A DNA stretch of 64,000 nt from Candidatus Adiutrix sp. (GTDB taxonomy: Bacteria; Desulfobacterota; Desulfarculia; Adiutricales; Adiutricaceae), in assembly GCA_031263565.1 (NCBI GenBank), contig JAISFR010000114.1, forward strand, positions 1 to 64,000, read 5' to 3'. The notes under the pieces were generated by a model. The model saw only the letters and a list, made by a program, of their open reading frames with translations, did not search any database and was not told the origin of the DNA. Below, in pieces: positions 7,776 through 16,053 of the stretch. The position numbers and the translations under genes are program-made. The stretch's first letter is position 1. Each line of letters starts with the position of its first letter.

Positions 7776-9227
7776 ATGACTCTCAACCGTCGTCTCCATT
7801 TGTCCAATATTTTGAACTTTATAATTATCGTGGCCCTGTTGGCTGGCCTGGCCATGATAGGCCGGGCGTCCTTAATCATATTTGACATGGACGGCTATGT
7901 TGATTACGGCTTTATCAGAGCCAAAGTGCTTGAGGTGAGCAAATGGGCGGACACGCTGACCGGTCCGGAAAATGAAAAAATTTTGATTGAAACGGCGGCT
8001 TCGTTCAACAGCAGATACTTTGCCAAAAGTGGTTTTGGAGTTTTCGTTTATCGGGACGGCCGCAAATTAGCCGGCCCTGAGGCTGACATAATGGACAGCA
8101 TTCCCCACCCCTTGCTGGAAGCGGAAGACGACCGGCTGATGGTGTTGGATTCGAATGTGTATTTTTCCGCGCTCAGGGGCGATTGCCGCCTGATACTCGT
8201 AAACGACCGATTCTCCATCAAGCACTCGAACGAGGTGACGGACCATGCTTTCATGCTCTTCGCCCTCCTCTTTATAGTTTTGACCCTGACCGTCACTTTG
8301 AGCGGGCTGCTGACGCGGCGGATGATCATCAGGCCCATAATGGCCGCGATAAATGTTTTGAGCCGCGGAGTCAGCCAGATACGGGAAGGGAATCTGGCCT
8401 ATAAACTGAATTACGATGTCAAAGATGAGTTTTATGACATTTGCCGCGTCTTTAATGAAATGGCCGACCGCCTCTTGCAGTCGGACGGGCAGAAGCGGCG
8501 GGACGAAGAAAGCCGGCGCTGCCTGATAGCCGGCATTTCCCACGATCTCCGCAGCCCCCTGGCTTCCATTAAAGCCTATGCGGAAGGACTGCTTGACGGC
8601 GCCGCGGAAACGGAAGAGGAGAAAGAAGAGTATTTGCGGGTCATCGTGACCAGGTCCGATAACATGGAAAAAATAGTCCAACAGTTATTCATGTTTTCAC
8701 AACTCGACCTGTATAATTATCCCATAAGCTTGAAACTGTGCGATTTTGACGAAGAACTGGAAAAATTAATCTATCGGGAGCGGGACGCCTATGCGCTGGA
8801 CGGCCTGGGCCTGTCGCTGAACCTGGCGGCAAAACCGGCTAAGGTCAATCTGGATTTGTCTCTTTTTCAGATCGTCTTGAGCAATATTTTCGGCAACAGC
8901 CTGAAATATGGCGACCAGGCCCGATCTTTGATGAAGATAAGCAGCCGGGTCGAGTCGGCCACGGTCCATTTGGATTTGACCGACAACGGACCTGGCGTGC
9001 CGGAGGAAAAACTGGGCCAGTTGTTTGACATGTTTTTCCGGGTTGACGACGACGGGCTCCGGACCGGCCATGGCCTGGGCCTGGCGATCAGCGCGAAAAT
9101 CATCAGCCGCCTGGGCGGGACCATTGCCGCCAGGAACGCGCCGGAAGGCGGTCTGTGTATCGAGATAAAACTGCCGATAATCTGGAATGGAGAGGACGAT
9201 GAACGGCAAAGTTTTAATAATAGATGA
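7776..9227 (+). CDS. membrane sensor histidine kinase (HAMP, HisKA, HATPase)
   Basis: From the ATG at 7776 the protein has 483 residues. Transmembrane helix 1 is near residues 11-38, followed by a periplasmic sensor region of about 120 residues and transmembrane helix 2 near 158-180. A HAMP linker comes next. The phosphoacceptor H-box ISHDLRSPLASIKAYAEGLL has His256. N-box NIFGNSLKYG and G boxes DNGPGVPEE and GHGLGLAISAKI are intact, so the enzyme should be active. An upstream in-frame ATG at 7725 would add 17 non-conserved residues before the first helix, so I prefer 7776. It overlaps the response regulator gene by 29 bases. Its neighbours, the receptor operon on one side and the MacAB efflux operon on the other, are both possible targets. 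Confidence 0.93.
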   Translation: MTLNRRLHLSNILNFIIIVALLAGLAMIGRASLIIFDMDGYVDYGFIRAKVLEVSKWADTLTGPENEKILIETAASFNSRYFAKSGFGVFVYRDGRKLAGPEADIMDSIPHPLLEAEDDRLMVLDSNVYFSALRGDCRLILVNDRFSIKHSNEVTDHAFMLFALLFIVLTLTVTLSGLLTRRMIIRPIMAAINVLSRGVSQIREGNLAYKLNYDVKDEFYDICRVFNEMADRLLQSDGQKRRDEESRRCLIAGISHDLRSPLASIKAYAEGLLDGAAETEEEKEEYLRVIVTRSDNMEKIVQQLFMFSQLDLYNYPISLKLCDFDEELEKLIYRERDAYALDGLGLSLNLAAKPAKVNLDLSLFQIVLSNIFGNSLKYGDQARSLMKISSRVESATVHLDLTDNGPGVPEEKLGQLFDMFFRVDDDGLRTGHGLGLAISAKIISRLGGTIAARNAPEGGLCIEIKLPIIWNGEDDERQSFNNR

Positions 9228-9897
9228 CGACCCCTATATTTCCAAAATTCAGCGGACCTATCTGGAAAAGGCCGGGTTTGAAGTTTCAACGGCTTTGGAC
9301 GGTGAAAGCGGCTATGCCCTGGCGCTCGGCGAACAGCCGAAGATGGTCATTTTGGATTTGAATCTCCCGGGGGCGACCGGTTTTGAAATTTGCCGGCGGA
9401 TGAGGGAAAAACTGGACATGCCCATAATCATTGTCACCAGTCGGACTGATGAGGCCCTAAAAATCAAGGGGCTGGAACTGGGGGCGGTCGATTACGTCAC
9501 CAAGCCCTTCTCTACTCCGGAACTTGTGGCCAGGGTCAAAGCCCAGTTGGCCCAGGGCGACCGCTTGGCCAGATCAATAAATCCTGAAAGTCGGTCGGAG
9601 AGAAAATTCGGACGAATCAGGATCATGCTTGACAATCGCGAACTTTATATCGGCGGCCGAAAAATAAAGCTGCCCCTGAAAGAATATGAATTACTCTGCC
9701 ATTTATCGGCCAATCCCAACCTGGACTTCAGCACCGAGCAGCTTTATGAAGCCGTCTGGGGCAATGACCGCCAGGGCGACCTGAAAACCGTGGCGGTCCA
9801 CATCAAGCGTCTTCGCGACAAAGTTGAGGGCGATCCTTCCAAACCCCGCTATATTCAGACTATTCAAGGCCGCGTCTATCGCTTTGTGCCTGATTGA
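9199..9897 (+). CDS. OmpR/PhoB-family response regulator
   Basis: A 232-residue protein from the ATG at 9199, chosen because GGAGAGG lies 5-10 bases upstream. Another ATG at 9187 is in frame. The receiver domain has the acidic pair D9/D10 in LIIDDDPY, phosphoacceptor D53 in VILDLNLPG, and the conserved Lys in VDYVTKPF. The C-terminal winged-helix domain has the typical RR family sequence KLPLKEYELLCHL followed by VHIKRLRDKVE and IQTIQGRVYRFV. It is co-transcribed with the kinase. The 3' end overlaps the 3' end of the convergent efflux gene by 38 bases. Confidence 0.95.
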   Translation: MNGKVLIIDDDPYISKIQRTYLEKAGFEVSTALDGESGYALALGEQPKMVILDLNLPGATGFEICRRMREKLDMPIIIVTSRTDEALKIKGLELGAVDYVTKPFSTPELVARVKAQLAQGDRLARSINPESRSERKFGRIRIMLDNRELYIGGRKIKLPLKEYELLCHLSANPNLDFSTEQLYEAVWGNDRQGDLKTVAVHIKRLRDKVEGDPSKPRYIQTIQGRVYRFVPD

Positions 9898-11314
9898 TCC
9901 CCTCCCTTGAACCGGCCCTGTCGTTCTGACTGGACGGCACGGGAACCGTTCGCCAGCGCCCGGCCATGGCCTTATGCACCATATTTTCATAACGCAAGGC
10001 CTGGTAAAGGGAATCCAGAGCGGACAGACGGGAACTGTTGGCGGCATTGATGGCCGACAGCCAATCCGACAGTTCGGCGGCTCCGCTGTCATAGCGATCC
10101 CGCTGGTAAACGGCAACGCGCAGGTCTTCGGCGTACTTGCGGCGGATATTGTCCAGATTGCGCCGGGCCTGGGTATAGGCGAAGTAATAAGTGTCCACTT
10201 CGTTGAGGGCCGTGGTCAGGCTTTGCTCGAAAGCCAGCCGGGCGCTTTCAAAATCCAATTCTGAAATCCTGAGATTGTTCAGAACCCGGTTCCAGTCCAG
10301 GAAAGGCAGGCTGAGGGAGGCGCCGGCGCTGGCGACGGGATTGTTGAGGGCGGTGCCGATGGAATTCGAAGACGAGGCCAGGGCCGAACTGAGGCTGATG
10401 GTGGGCAGCCAGCCCTTTTCAGCCACTTCCACGTTTTTAAAGGCCTTTTCCAGGCGAAATTCGGCCGCCCGCAGATCGGGCCGGTTGGCCAGCACCGCCA
10501 GGGGCACGTCAAGGTCAAGGCCCGGCAATTTGAGCCTGGCCAAAGTGGGGGGGCCGGAAAAAGCCAGGGGCGTGTCCGGCGGAAGGTTTAAGAGATTGCG
10601 CAGAGTCTGTTCGGCGTTTTTGTGCTGGGTCTCCAGGTCGGTGAGGCTGTTTTCGGCCGACAGCACTGACTGGCGGGCCTGGGCCTTTTCCAGGGCGGCC
10701 ACTTTGCCGCTTTCGTATTTGGCCTTGACCATGTTTTCGACCAGCCGAAGATTGGCCAGATTTTTCCGGCTGGATTCGAGGGCGTCACCCAGATAGGCCA
10801 GGTTGTAATAGGCGTCCACAGTGCTGTTGACAAGGGCCAGGCGGCTGTTTTCCATATCTTCGACCGTGGCCAGATGTTCCCAGGCGGAGGCGCTGGCCGA
10901 AGCGGCCACTTTTCGCCACAAATCGAGTTCGTAGCTGAGGCTTGAATTTCCCCCGAAGGAACGGCTGGCGGGGCCGCCTTCATTGATGTTTTTACGGGTC
11001 GAGGACTCCAGGCCGCCGGAGAATTTGGGAAAAAGATCCAGGCCGATGAGCCGGGCCTGATAAAGAGCCCGGTTGACGCTGACGGCGGCCTTGGCCAGAT
11101 CGAGGTTGCGGGCCAGGGCCAGTTCCACCGTCTCGTTCAACTGGGGATCGTCATAGATTTTCCACCATTCGGGCTCCAGTTGATAACGGGCCTTGACTTC
11201 GGCGTCATAGGCCAGGCGTTCCGCAAGGTTCTGCTCCGGCCGGCTGACCCGGGCGCAGCCGACGGCCCCGAAGATCGCCAGGGCAATTAGGGTTATGGCC
11301 GTCAACGGCCTCAT
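9860..11314 (-). CDS. TolC/NodT-family outer-membrane efflux lipoprotein
   Basis: A 484-residue protein from the ATG at 11314, which has GGAGG five bases upstream. An ATG at 11335 overlaps the macB stop and is the alternative. Residues 1-20 form a lipoprotein-like signal ending GAVGC, so the mature N-terminus is probably a lipidated cysteine. Two repeats of the outer-membrane efflux domain follow, with the features LARNLDLAKAAVSVNRAL, LPPDTPLAF and VLANRPDLRAAEFRLEKA (the RPD motif of OM efflux channels). It forms the outer-membrane duct for the MacA-MacB pump encoded just upstream. It is convergent with the response regulator. Confidence 0.92.
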   Translation of the reverse strand: MRPLTAITLIALAIFGAVGCARVSRPEQNLAERLAYDAEVKARYQLEPEWWKIYDDPQLNETVELALARNLDLAKAAVSVNRALYQARLIGLDLFPKFSGGLESSTRKNINEGGPASRSFGGNSSLSYELDLWRKVAASASASAWEHLATVEDMENSRLALVNSTVDAYYNLAYLGDALESSRKNLANLRLVENMVKAKYESGKVAALEKAQARQSVLSAENSLTDLETQHKNAEQTLRNLLNLPPDTPLAFSGPPTLARLKLPGLDLDVPLAVLANRPDLRAAEFRLEKAFKNVEVAEKGWLPTISLSSALASSSNSIGTALNNPVASAGASLSLPFLDWNRVLNNLRISELDFESARLAFEQSLTTALNEVDTYYFAYTQARRNLDNIRRKYAEDLRVAVYQRDRYDSGAAELSDWLSAINAANSSRLSALDSLYQALRYENMVHKAMAGRWRTVPVPSSQNDRAGSREGINQAQSDRRGLE

Positions 11315-11327
11315 GCCGGCCTCCGGT

Positions 11328-13271
11328 TTATTCATAAGCCAGGGCGTCAATGGGATTCAGCATCGAAGCGTTGCGGGCCGGCATATAGCCGAAGCCTATC
11401 CCGATCAGGCTGGAACAGCCCAGCGCCAGAAAGACGGAAGCGGTGGAGAAGGACATGGTGAAATCGCTGGAGAAGCTGTTGAAGCCCAGACCGATGGCCC
11501 CGGCGAAGACGATGCCGGTCAGCCCGCCGAAAACGCACAGGAGCACGGCTTCGATGAGGAACTGCTCCAGAATGTTGAAACGCCTGGCCCCGATGGCCAT
11601 GCGCACGCCGATTTCCCTGGTGCGTTCGGTAACCGAGACCAGCATGATGTTCATCACCCCGATGCCGCCCACCACCAGCGAGATCAGGGCGATGGAGGAA
11701 ATCAGGATGGTCATGGTCTGGCTGGTGCTGGCGATGGTCTGCTTGATGGTGTCGGTGTTCTGGGTATAAAAATCTTTTCGGCCGTGCTTGACGGTCAGGA
11801 GGTTGGTCAGGTTCTTCTCCGCCACCTGGGAACTGATCTGGTCGTTGACTTTGACGATGATGGAGCTGATATGGCGGTCGCCGCTGATCTTGCTCATCAC
11901 CGCGGTATAAGGGGCCCAAAGGCTCAATTGATCGGAGGGGCCGAACATGGCGGTCTGGGGCTGAGTGACGCCGATGATGGTCAGCGGCTGTCGCCGGAAG
12001 ATGATGACCTGGCCCAGGGGATCCTGGCCGTAGGGAAAGAGCTTGTTTCTGGTGTTGGGATCGATGACCACCACCGAAGCCACGTCGTTGACGTCGGCCT
12101 CGTTGAAAAGACGGCCTTCCGCGATTCTCAGTCCCCGCACATCGAAGAACTGCTCGCCCACCCCGTTGAGCGAGGCCGTCAAGGTCTGGTTGCCGAAGGC
12201 CAGATTGCCGTTGGTGGAAACGCTGGGAGTGGAGCTGTCCAGATAGCTTTGCTGGGCCAGAATGTCCGAGTCGGACACCGTCAGCGTCCGCACCCGGGCG
12301 CTGCGGCGGTCGCCGAAGCCGGTGCCGGGATAGATGCCGATGGTATTGGTGCCCATGGAACTGATGTTGGCCATGATGCGTTCCTGGGAACCCCGGCCCA
12401 GAGCGACGACCGAGACCACCGAGGCGATGCCGATAATGATGCCCAGCATGGTCAGGAGCGACCGCAGCTTATGGGCCATGATGGCCTGGATCGACATTTT
12501 GAAGGCTTCAAGGAACTGGTCGCGATAAAAGGCGAAGGGATTGACGCCGTTTTCCACCTGGCTTTCATAGTCGGCCGCGCTGAAAGCCTGGTCCCGCCTC
12601 CGGTCGGAAATTACGAGGCCGTCCTTCAGCTCGATGATCCGGTGGGCATGGGCGGCGATGCTGTGGTCGTGGGTGACCAGGATGATGGTGTGCCCGTCCC
12701 GGTGCAGAGTCTCCAGAATACCCATGACCATCTCGCCGCTTTTGGAGTCAAGGGCGCCGGTGAGTTCATCGGCCAGAATTATATCGCCGCCGTTCATCAG
12801 GGCCCGGGCGATGCTGACCCGCTGCTGCTGACCGCCGGAAAGCTGGTAGGGAAAATTTTTAAACTTGTCGTCCAGGCCCAGGCGGGTCAGGAGTTCTCTG
12901 GCCCTTTCCATCCGGGTCAGATGGCTCAGGCCGGCGTAGACCGCCGGCAGGGCGACATTATCCAGGGCGGTCAGGCTGGGCAAAAGGTTGTAACGCTGGA
13001 AGATGAAGCCCAATTTGCGGCCTCTGACCCAGGCCAGAGCGTTGGCCGACAGACCGCTGGTTTCGATGCCGTCCACTTTATAAGTGCCTGAGCTGGGAAC
13101 GTCCAGGCAGCCGATGGTATTCATCAAGGTGGTTTTGCCCGAACCGGACTGCCCGATGATGGCCACAAAATCGCCGCGCTTGATTTCCAGGTCGATATCC
13201 CTGAGCACGTGAATGCGGCTTTCCCCCTCGCCAAAAAATTTGTTTACCTTATGTAATTCAATAATGTTCAT
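11328..13271 (-). CDS. macB: MacB-type ABC efflux transporter (ATPase-permease fusion)
   Basis: A 647-residue protein from the ATG at 13271, seven bases after the macA stop. The N-terminal ABC ATPase has Walker A GQSGSGKTT, signature LSGGQQQRVSIARAL, Walker B and D-loop ILADELTGALD, and H-loop THDHS. A linker leads to four transmembrane helices with a large periplasmic MacB-core domain, and a C-terminal FtsX permease segment with ERTREIGVRMAIGARR. This is the standard MacB layout and length. With MacA and a TolC-like channel it exports macrolides, peptides, lipids or haem-like compounds from the periplasm in known systems; the substrate here is unknown. Confidence 0.95.
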   Translation of the reverse strand: MNIIELHKVNKFFGEGESRIHVLRDIDLEIKRGDFVAIIGQSGSGKTTLMNTIGCLDVPSSGTYKVDGIETSGLSANALAWVRGRKLGFIFQRYNLLPSLTALDNVALPAVYAGLSHLTRMERARELLTRLGLDDKFKNFPYQLSGGQQQRVSIARALMNGGDIILADELTGALDSKSGEMVMGILETLHRDGHTIILVTHDHSIAAHAHRIIELKDGLVISDRRRDQAFSAADYESQVENGVNPFAFYRDQFLEAFKMSIQAIMAHKLRSLLTMLGIIIGIASVVSVVALGRGSQERIMANISSMGTNTIGIYPGTGFGDRRSARVRTLTVSDSDILAQQSYLDSSTPSVSTNGNLAFGNQTLTASLNGVGEQFFDVRGLRIAEGRLFNEADVNDVASVVVIDPNTRNKLFPYGQDPLGQVIIFRRQPLTIIGVTQPQTAMFGPSDQLSLWAPYTAVMSKISGDRHISSIIVKVNDQISSQVAEKNLTNLLTVKHGRKDFYTQNTDTIKQTIASTSQTMTILISSIALISLVVGGIGVMNIMLVSVTERTREIGVRMAIGARRFNILEQFLIEAVLLCVFGGLTGIVFAGAIGLGFNSFSSDFTMSFSTASVFLALGCSSLIGIGFGYMPARNASMLNPIDALAYE

Positions 13272-13278
13272 GATCGGC

Positions 13279-14700
13279 TCATAACCTGGGGCCGCCGGCG
13301 CCGGCGCCGCGGAATTGAGTGCTTCTGCCGGCCTGAGCCAATTCCGAGGTCGACATCTGGGCGGAAACCACTTCATCGCCTTCTTTAAGGCCGGCGACCA
13401 CCTCCGTGTTCATGCTGTCGAAAATTCCGGTCTCTATCTCTCTTTCCACCGGCCGGCCTTTTTCCATAACGCTGACCAGGGCCCTGCCGCCAGTCAGGGG
13501 CGGGTTGAATCCGGCTGGCGCCGGCCCCTCGCCACGCCGCCCTTGACCCGCGCCGTCCAGGTCACGCTGGCCGCCACGCCGCCCCTGACCGGCCCCTTCC
13601 TGGCCCGGCCCGCCGCCACGCCGGTTCTGAGCTTCTCCGTTCATAGCTTGCCCGCCGCCACGCCGGTCCTGGGCACTGCTTCCGGCCTGGCCCGAACCCT
13701 GGCCAGGCCCGCCGACCGGCCGAAGGGCGATGGTCGGCACGATCAGAACGTCACGGGCTTCGGCAATGGTGATGGTGTTCTGGGTGGTCATGCCGATGCG
13801 CAGGATACCGCGCTCGTTGGGGACGACGAATTTTCCATAATAATATATGGCCGTCCCGGCGTCGGTGGCGCCGGTATACTTGCCGTCGGAAAGGGTGATC
13901 AAACCTGGGTCGACCATATGCAATTCTCCGCTGAAGACGCGGTTCGGCTCGGACAGGATGCTATAGGTCACCCTCATGCCGGGTTGGACCTTGGTGACAT
14001 CACCTTCGGATATCTGCATACGGATTTCCATCTGGCTGAGGTCGGCCAGATGGACGATGGTGGGCGCGGCCTGGTTGGCGTTGACGGTCTGGCCTTCCTC
14101 CACCGGTATGGAAACTACCGTGCCGTCGAGAGGAGCGGAGATGCGGGTATAACCCAGATTGGTTTCAGCGGTGTTGACCGAGATGACGGTCTGGGCGATA
14201 AGCGAGGTTGTTTCATCCACCGCCGCCCGAGCCGAAGCCAGGGTATTTTCGGCATTTTCCAGACTTTCATCGGAGGCCGCATCGCGTTTTTTCAGCTTCA
14301 AGGCTCTTTCGTATTGTTGTTCAGCTACTTTCAAGGCTATTTTGCGGGAAACCAGTTGGGCTTCATAGGTTTTGAGCTTGGCCTTGTTGATTTCCAGATC
14401 ATTGCGCTGGGTGGTCGAATCAATTTCGGCGATCAGTTCGCCTTTTTTAACCTGCTGACCGAGAGTGACGGCCAGAGTCTCAATCTGCCCGGAAACCTGA
14501 GCGCCGACGTTGACCAGTTGCACCGCCGCCACTTCGCCGGTGGCGTTGACGGTTCTGACGATGTTGCCCCGGCGAACCTGTTCGGTCAGGTAGCTGACCT
14601 TTTCCGCACCGTTGGAGCAGCTTCTGAAAATAACCAGAAGCAGAAGCGCGGCCAGGGCGATCATCATTTTTTTTCCAAAAATAATTTCAGACGCGGACAT
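13279..14700 (-). CDS. macA: MacA-type periplasmic adaptor with Arg/Gly-rich insertion
   Basis: A 473-residue HlyD/MacA-family membrane-fusion protein. The start at the ATG 14700 is the best conventional choice; a GTG at 14712 and an ATG at 14667 are alternatives, and none has a clear ribosome-binding site. It has an N-terminal membrane anchor (MMIALAALLLLVIF), a lipoyl half-motif VNVGAQVSGQIETL, a coiled-coil hairpin (about 103-185), a second lipoyl half ISAPLDGTVVSIPVEEGQTV, and the beta-barrel. An insertion of about 70 residues rich in GQGRRGG repeats interrupts the C-terminal membrane-proximal region. It bridges MacB and the TolC-like duct. Confidence 0.92.
   Translation of the reverse strand: MSASEIIFGKKMMIALAALLLLVIFRSCSNGAEKVSYLTEQVRRGNIVRTVNATGEVAAVQLVNVGAQVSGQIETLAVTLGQQVKKGELIAEIDSTTQRNDLEINKAKLKTYEAQLVSRKIALKVAEQQYERALKLKKRDAASDESLENAENTLASARAAVDETTSLIAQTVISVNTAETNLGYTRISAPLDGTVVSIPVEEGQTVNANQAAPTIVHLADLSQMEIRMQISEGDVTKVQPGMRVTYSILSEPNRVFSGELHMVDPGLITLSDGKYTGATDAGTAIYYYGKFVVPNERGILRIGMTTQNTITIAEARDVLIVPTIALRPVGGPGQGSGQAGSSAQDRRGGGQAMNGEAQNRRGGGPGQEGAGQGRRGGQRDLDGAGQGRRGEGPAPAGFNPPLTGGRALVSVMEKGRPVEREIETGIFDSMNTEVVAGLKEGDEVVSAQMSTSELAQAGRSTQFRGAGAGGPRL
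13498..13716 (-). repeat. Arg/Gly-rich RRGG-repeat insertion in the MacA adaptor
   Basis: Several imperfect repeats of GGGQ/GQGRRGG occupy the region between the conserved adaptor segment DVLIVPTIALRPV and the C-terminal domain ALVSVMEKGRPVE. Ordinary MacA proteins have a short loop here. Confidence 0.65.
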
Positions 14701-15178
14701 AGGCAAAAACACTCGCTGTCAGTGTCGATCGGTAAGCCCGGACGGGAAGATTGGGGCACAGTATGTCGCGCCCTAATATTTGTTCAGGCCAAAGTGCTGT
14801 GTGATGGGTTCTGCAAATGAAAGGCCTGATTCCGCATTAACAGCGGTTAATTGTCATCGTTTTTTAAAGGCGGGGATTGCTTGATAAATTTTGGGGATTG
14901 TTTACCCGGCCTCCAAAATACGCCCTGAGGCCCGGCAGACCTTGATGGATATTTTTTGCCGCAGGCGAGTAAATATTGCCCGGCTGTCGTCATCGTCAGA
15001 GCTCTGGTCCGCAAGCGTTTATTTAGCCGGGCGGCAGGGGATTTTTCAATGAGGCTATTGGCAGGGGATTTTTTGGGCGCTGATAATATACCTATAGGGG
15101 GTAGTGCTTACGGACGCTATGGCCGGATCATTCGCCGAGCGCCGGGAAAAGCTGAATACCGGGCTCTGTTGATCACCC
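14701..15178. other. intergenic region upstream of macA
   Basis: About 480 bases with no convincing gene. It contains a perfect TTAACAGCGGTTAA inverted repeat (14837-14850) that could be an operator for macAB-tolC, and a plus-strand promoter-like pair TTGGCA (15058-15063), 18 bases, GATAAT (15082-15087). It also has a C-rich/G-rich TACCTATAGGGGGTA stretch near 15089-15103. No clear minus-strand promoter for macA was found. Confidence 0.6.
14837..14850. promoter_or_regulatory. perfect inverted repeat, candidate operator for macA
   Basis: TTAAC-AGCG-GTTAA is a perfect inverted repeat about 140 bases upstream of the macA start. Nothing shows which regulator binds it; the adjacent OmpR-type regulator usually prefers direct repeats. 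Confidence 0.3.
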
Positions 15179-15973
15179 TCACCCTTTGGCCGGCTGTCCG
15201 GAGCCGACGGGAAAAATAGGAAAATTCAGTATTCGGGAGCGAGGGGGGCTGCTGATTTCGACGGAGGAACCCAGCCAGCGAATCAGCAATCCGGGCTCCG
15301 GGTGGTCGTGGTTCAAACAAGTGGGCCGCATTTCAAAATGGCTGGCGGGTCGCTCGGAACTGAGCTCCAGAGCGCTGATTTCCCGGCAGGTCTCCGGATT
15401 CAAGTCCTGAATGAAATATTTAAATATCCGGGACTCGGCGCCGCTGTAGTTCACCGACCGGCTCAAGCTGGTCCGGCGCATTATTTCACGGCGAAGATAG
15501 ATCAGATCCGTCCGAACCTGTTCCCGGCCATAGGCCTTTTCCGGCGCTAAAGTGGGCGGGGAGGCCAGGCGCCCGGGCGGGCGATTGTCTTTTAAGACCA
15601 GAAAGGCGGCCGTGACCGCGATAAGCACCACCATTGAGCAGATCAGGGCCTGAAGCCGGTAATTGGGGGGCCTGAGCAGCGACAGAATGACCAGGTCTTC
15701 ATCATTAAAAAAAGCCGCGGCCAGCCCGGCCCTTTCCGGCCTCAGGCGATCGAGCAGGGCCTGGGCCTCAGGGCTGCGCCCCCCGGCCCTGTCGGGCCGG
15801 CTTTGCGGCGGCCCGGCGCCTGGGGCCGGCCTATCGGCCGCCCAGTCAAAACCCTGAGGCCTGATGAAAAAACGTTCGGCGCATTGAGGACATTGGGCCC
15901 AGGCGCCGGCCTGGGGCACTTTATCATCCGGCACGAAACAACGGGCCCGACATTTGGGACAAGTCAGCTTCAT
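15179..15973 (-). CDS. zinc-ribbon (MJ0042-type) single-pass membrane protein
   Basis: A 264-residue protein with a GGGAGGG ribosome-binding site just before the ATG. The N-terminus MKLTCPKCRARCFVPDDKVP, followed by CPQCAERFFIRP, is the MJ0042 zinc-finger pattern: C5/C8 and C28/C31 are the metal ligands, and C12 is extra. A Pro/Gly-rich linker leads to one transmembrane helix near residues 127-148 (LICSMVVLIAVTAAFLVL) and a soluble domain of about 110 residues with no family I recognise. Deltaproteobacteria have many such proteins of unknown role. It lies 80 bases downstream of pilY1 on the same strand, with a strong hairpin between them, so its membership in the pilus operon is uncertain. 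Confidence 0.75.
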   Translation of the reverse strand: MKLTCPKCRARCFVPDDKVPQAGAWAQCPQCAERFFIRPQGFDWAADRPAPGAGPPQSRPDRAGGRSPEAQALLDRLRPERAGLAAAFFNDEDLVILSLLRPPNYRLQALICSMVVLIAVTAAFLVLKDNRPPGRLASPPTLAPEKAYGREQVRTDLIYLRREIMRRTSLSRSVNYSGAESRIFKYFIQDLNPETCREISALELSSERPASHFEMRPTCLNHDHPEPGLLIRWLGSSVEISSPPRSRILNFPIFPVGSGQPAKG

Positions 15974-16011
15974 AAACCCTCCCGGCTTCAGCGGCCGCGG
16001 TGACCGGCCTT

Positions 16012-16036
16012 GAGGCTGTCGCCGGGCGACAGCCTC
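16012..16036. terminator. strong 11-bp hairpin after pilY1
   Basis: GAGGCTGTCGC and GCGACAGCCTC form a perfect 11-bp stem with a 3-base loop. It lies between the pilY1 stop and the zinc-ribbon gene. There is no T-run on either side, so it may be an RNA-stability or processing hairpin rather than a classical intrinsic terminator. Confidence 0.45.
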
Positions 16037-16053
16037 GATAATGGGAAGTCAGA

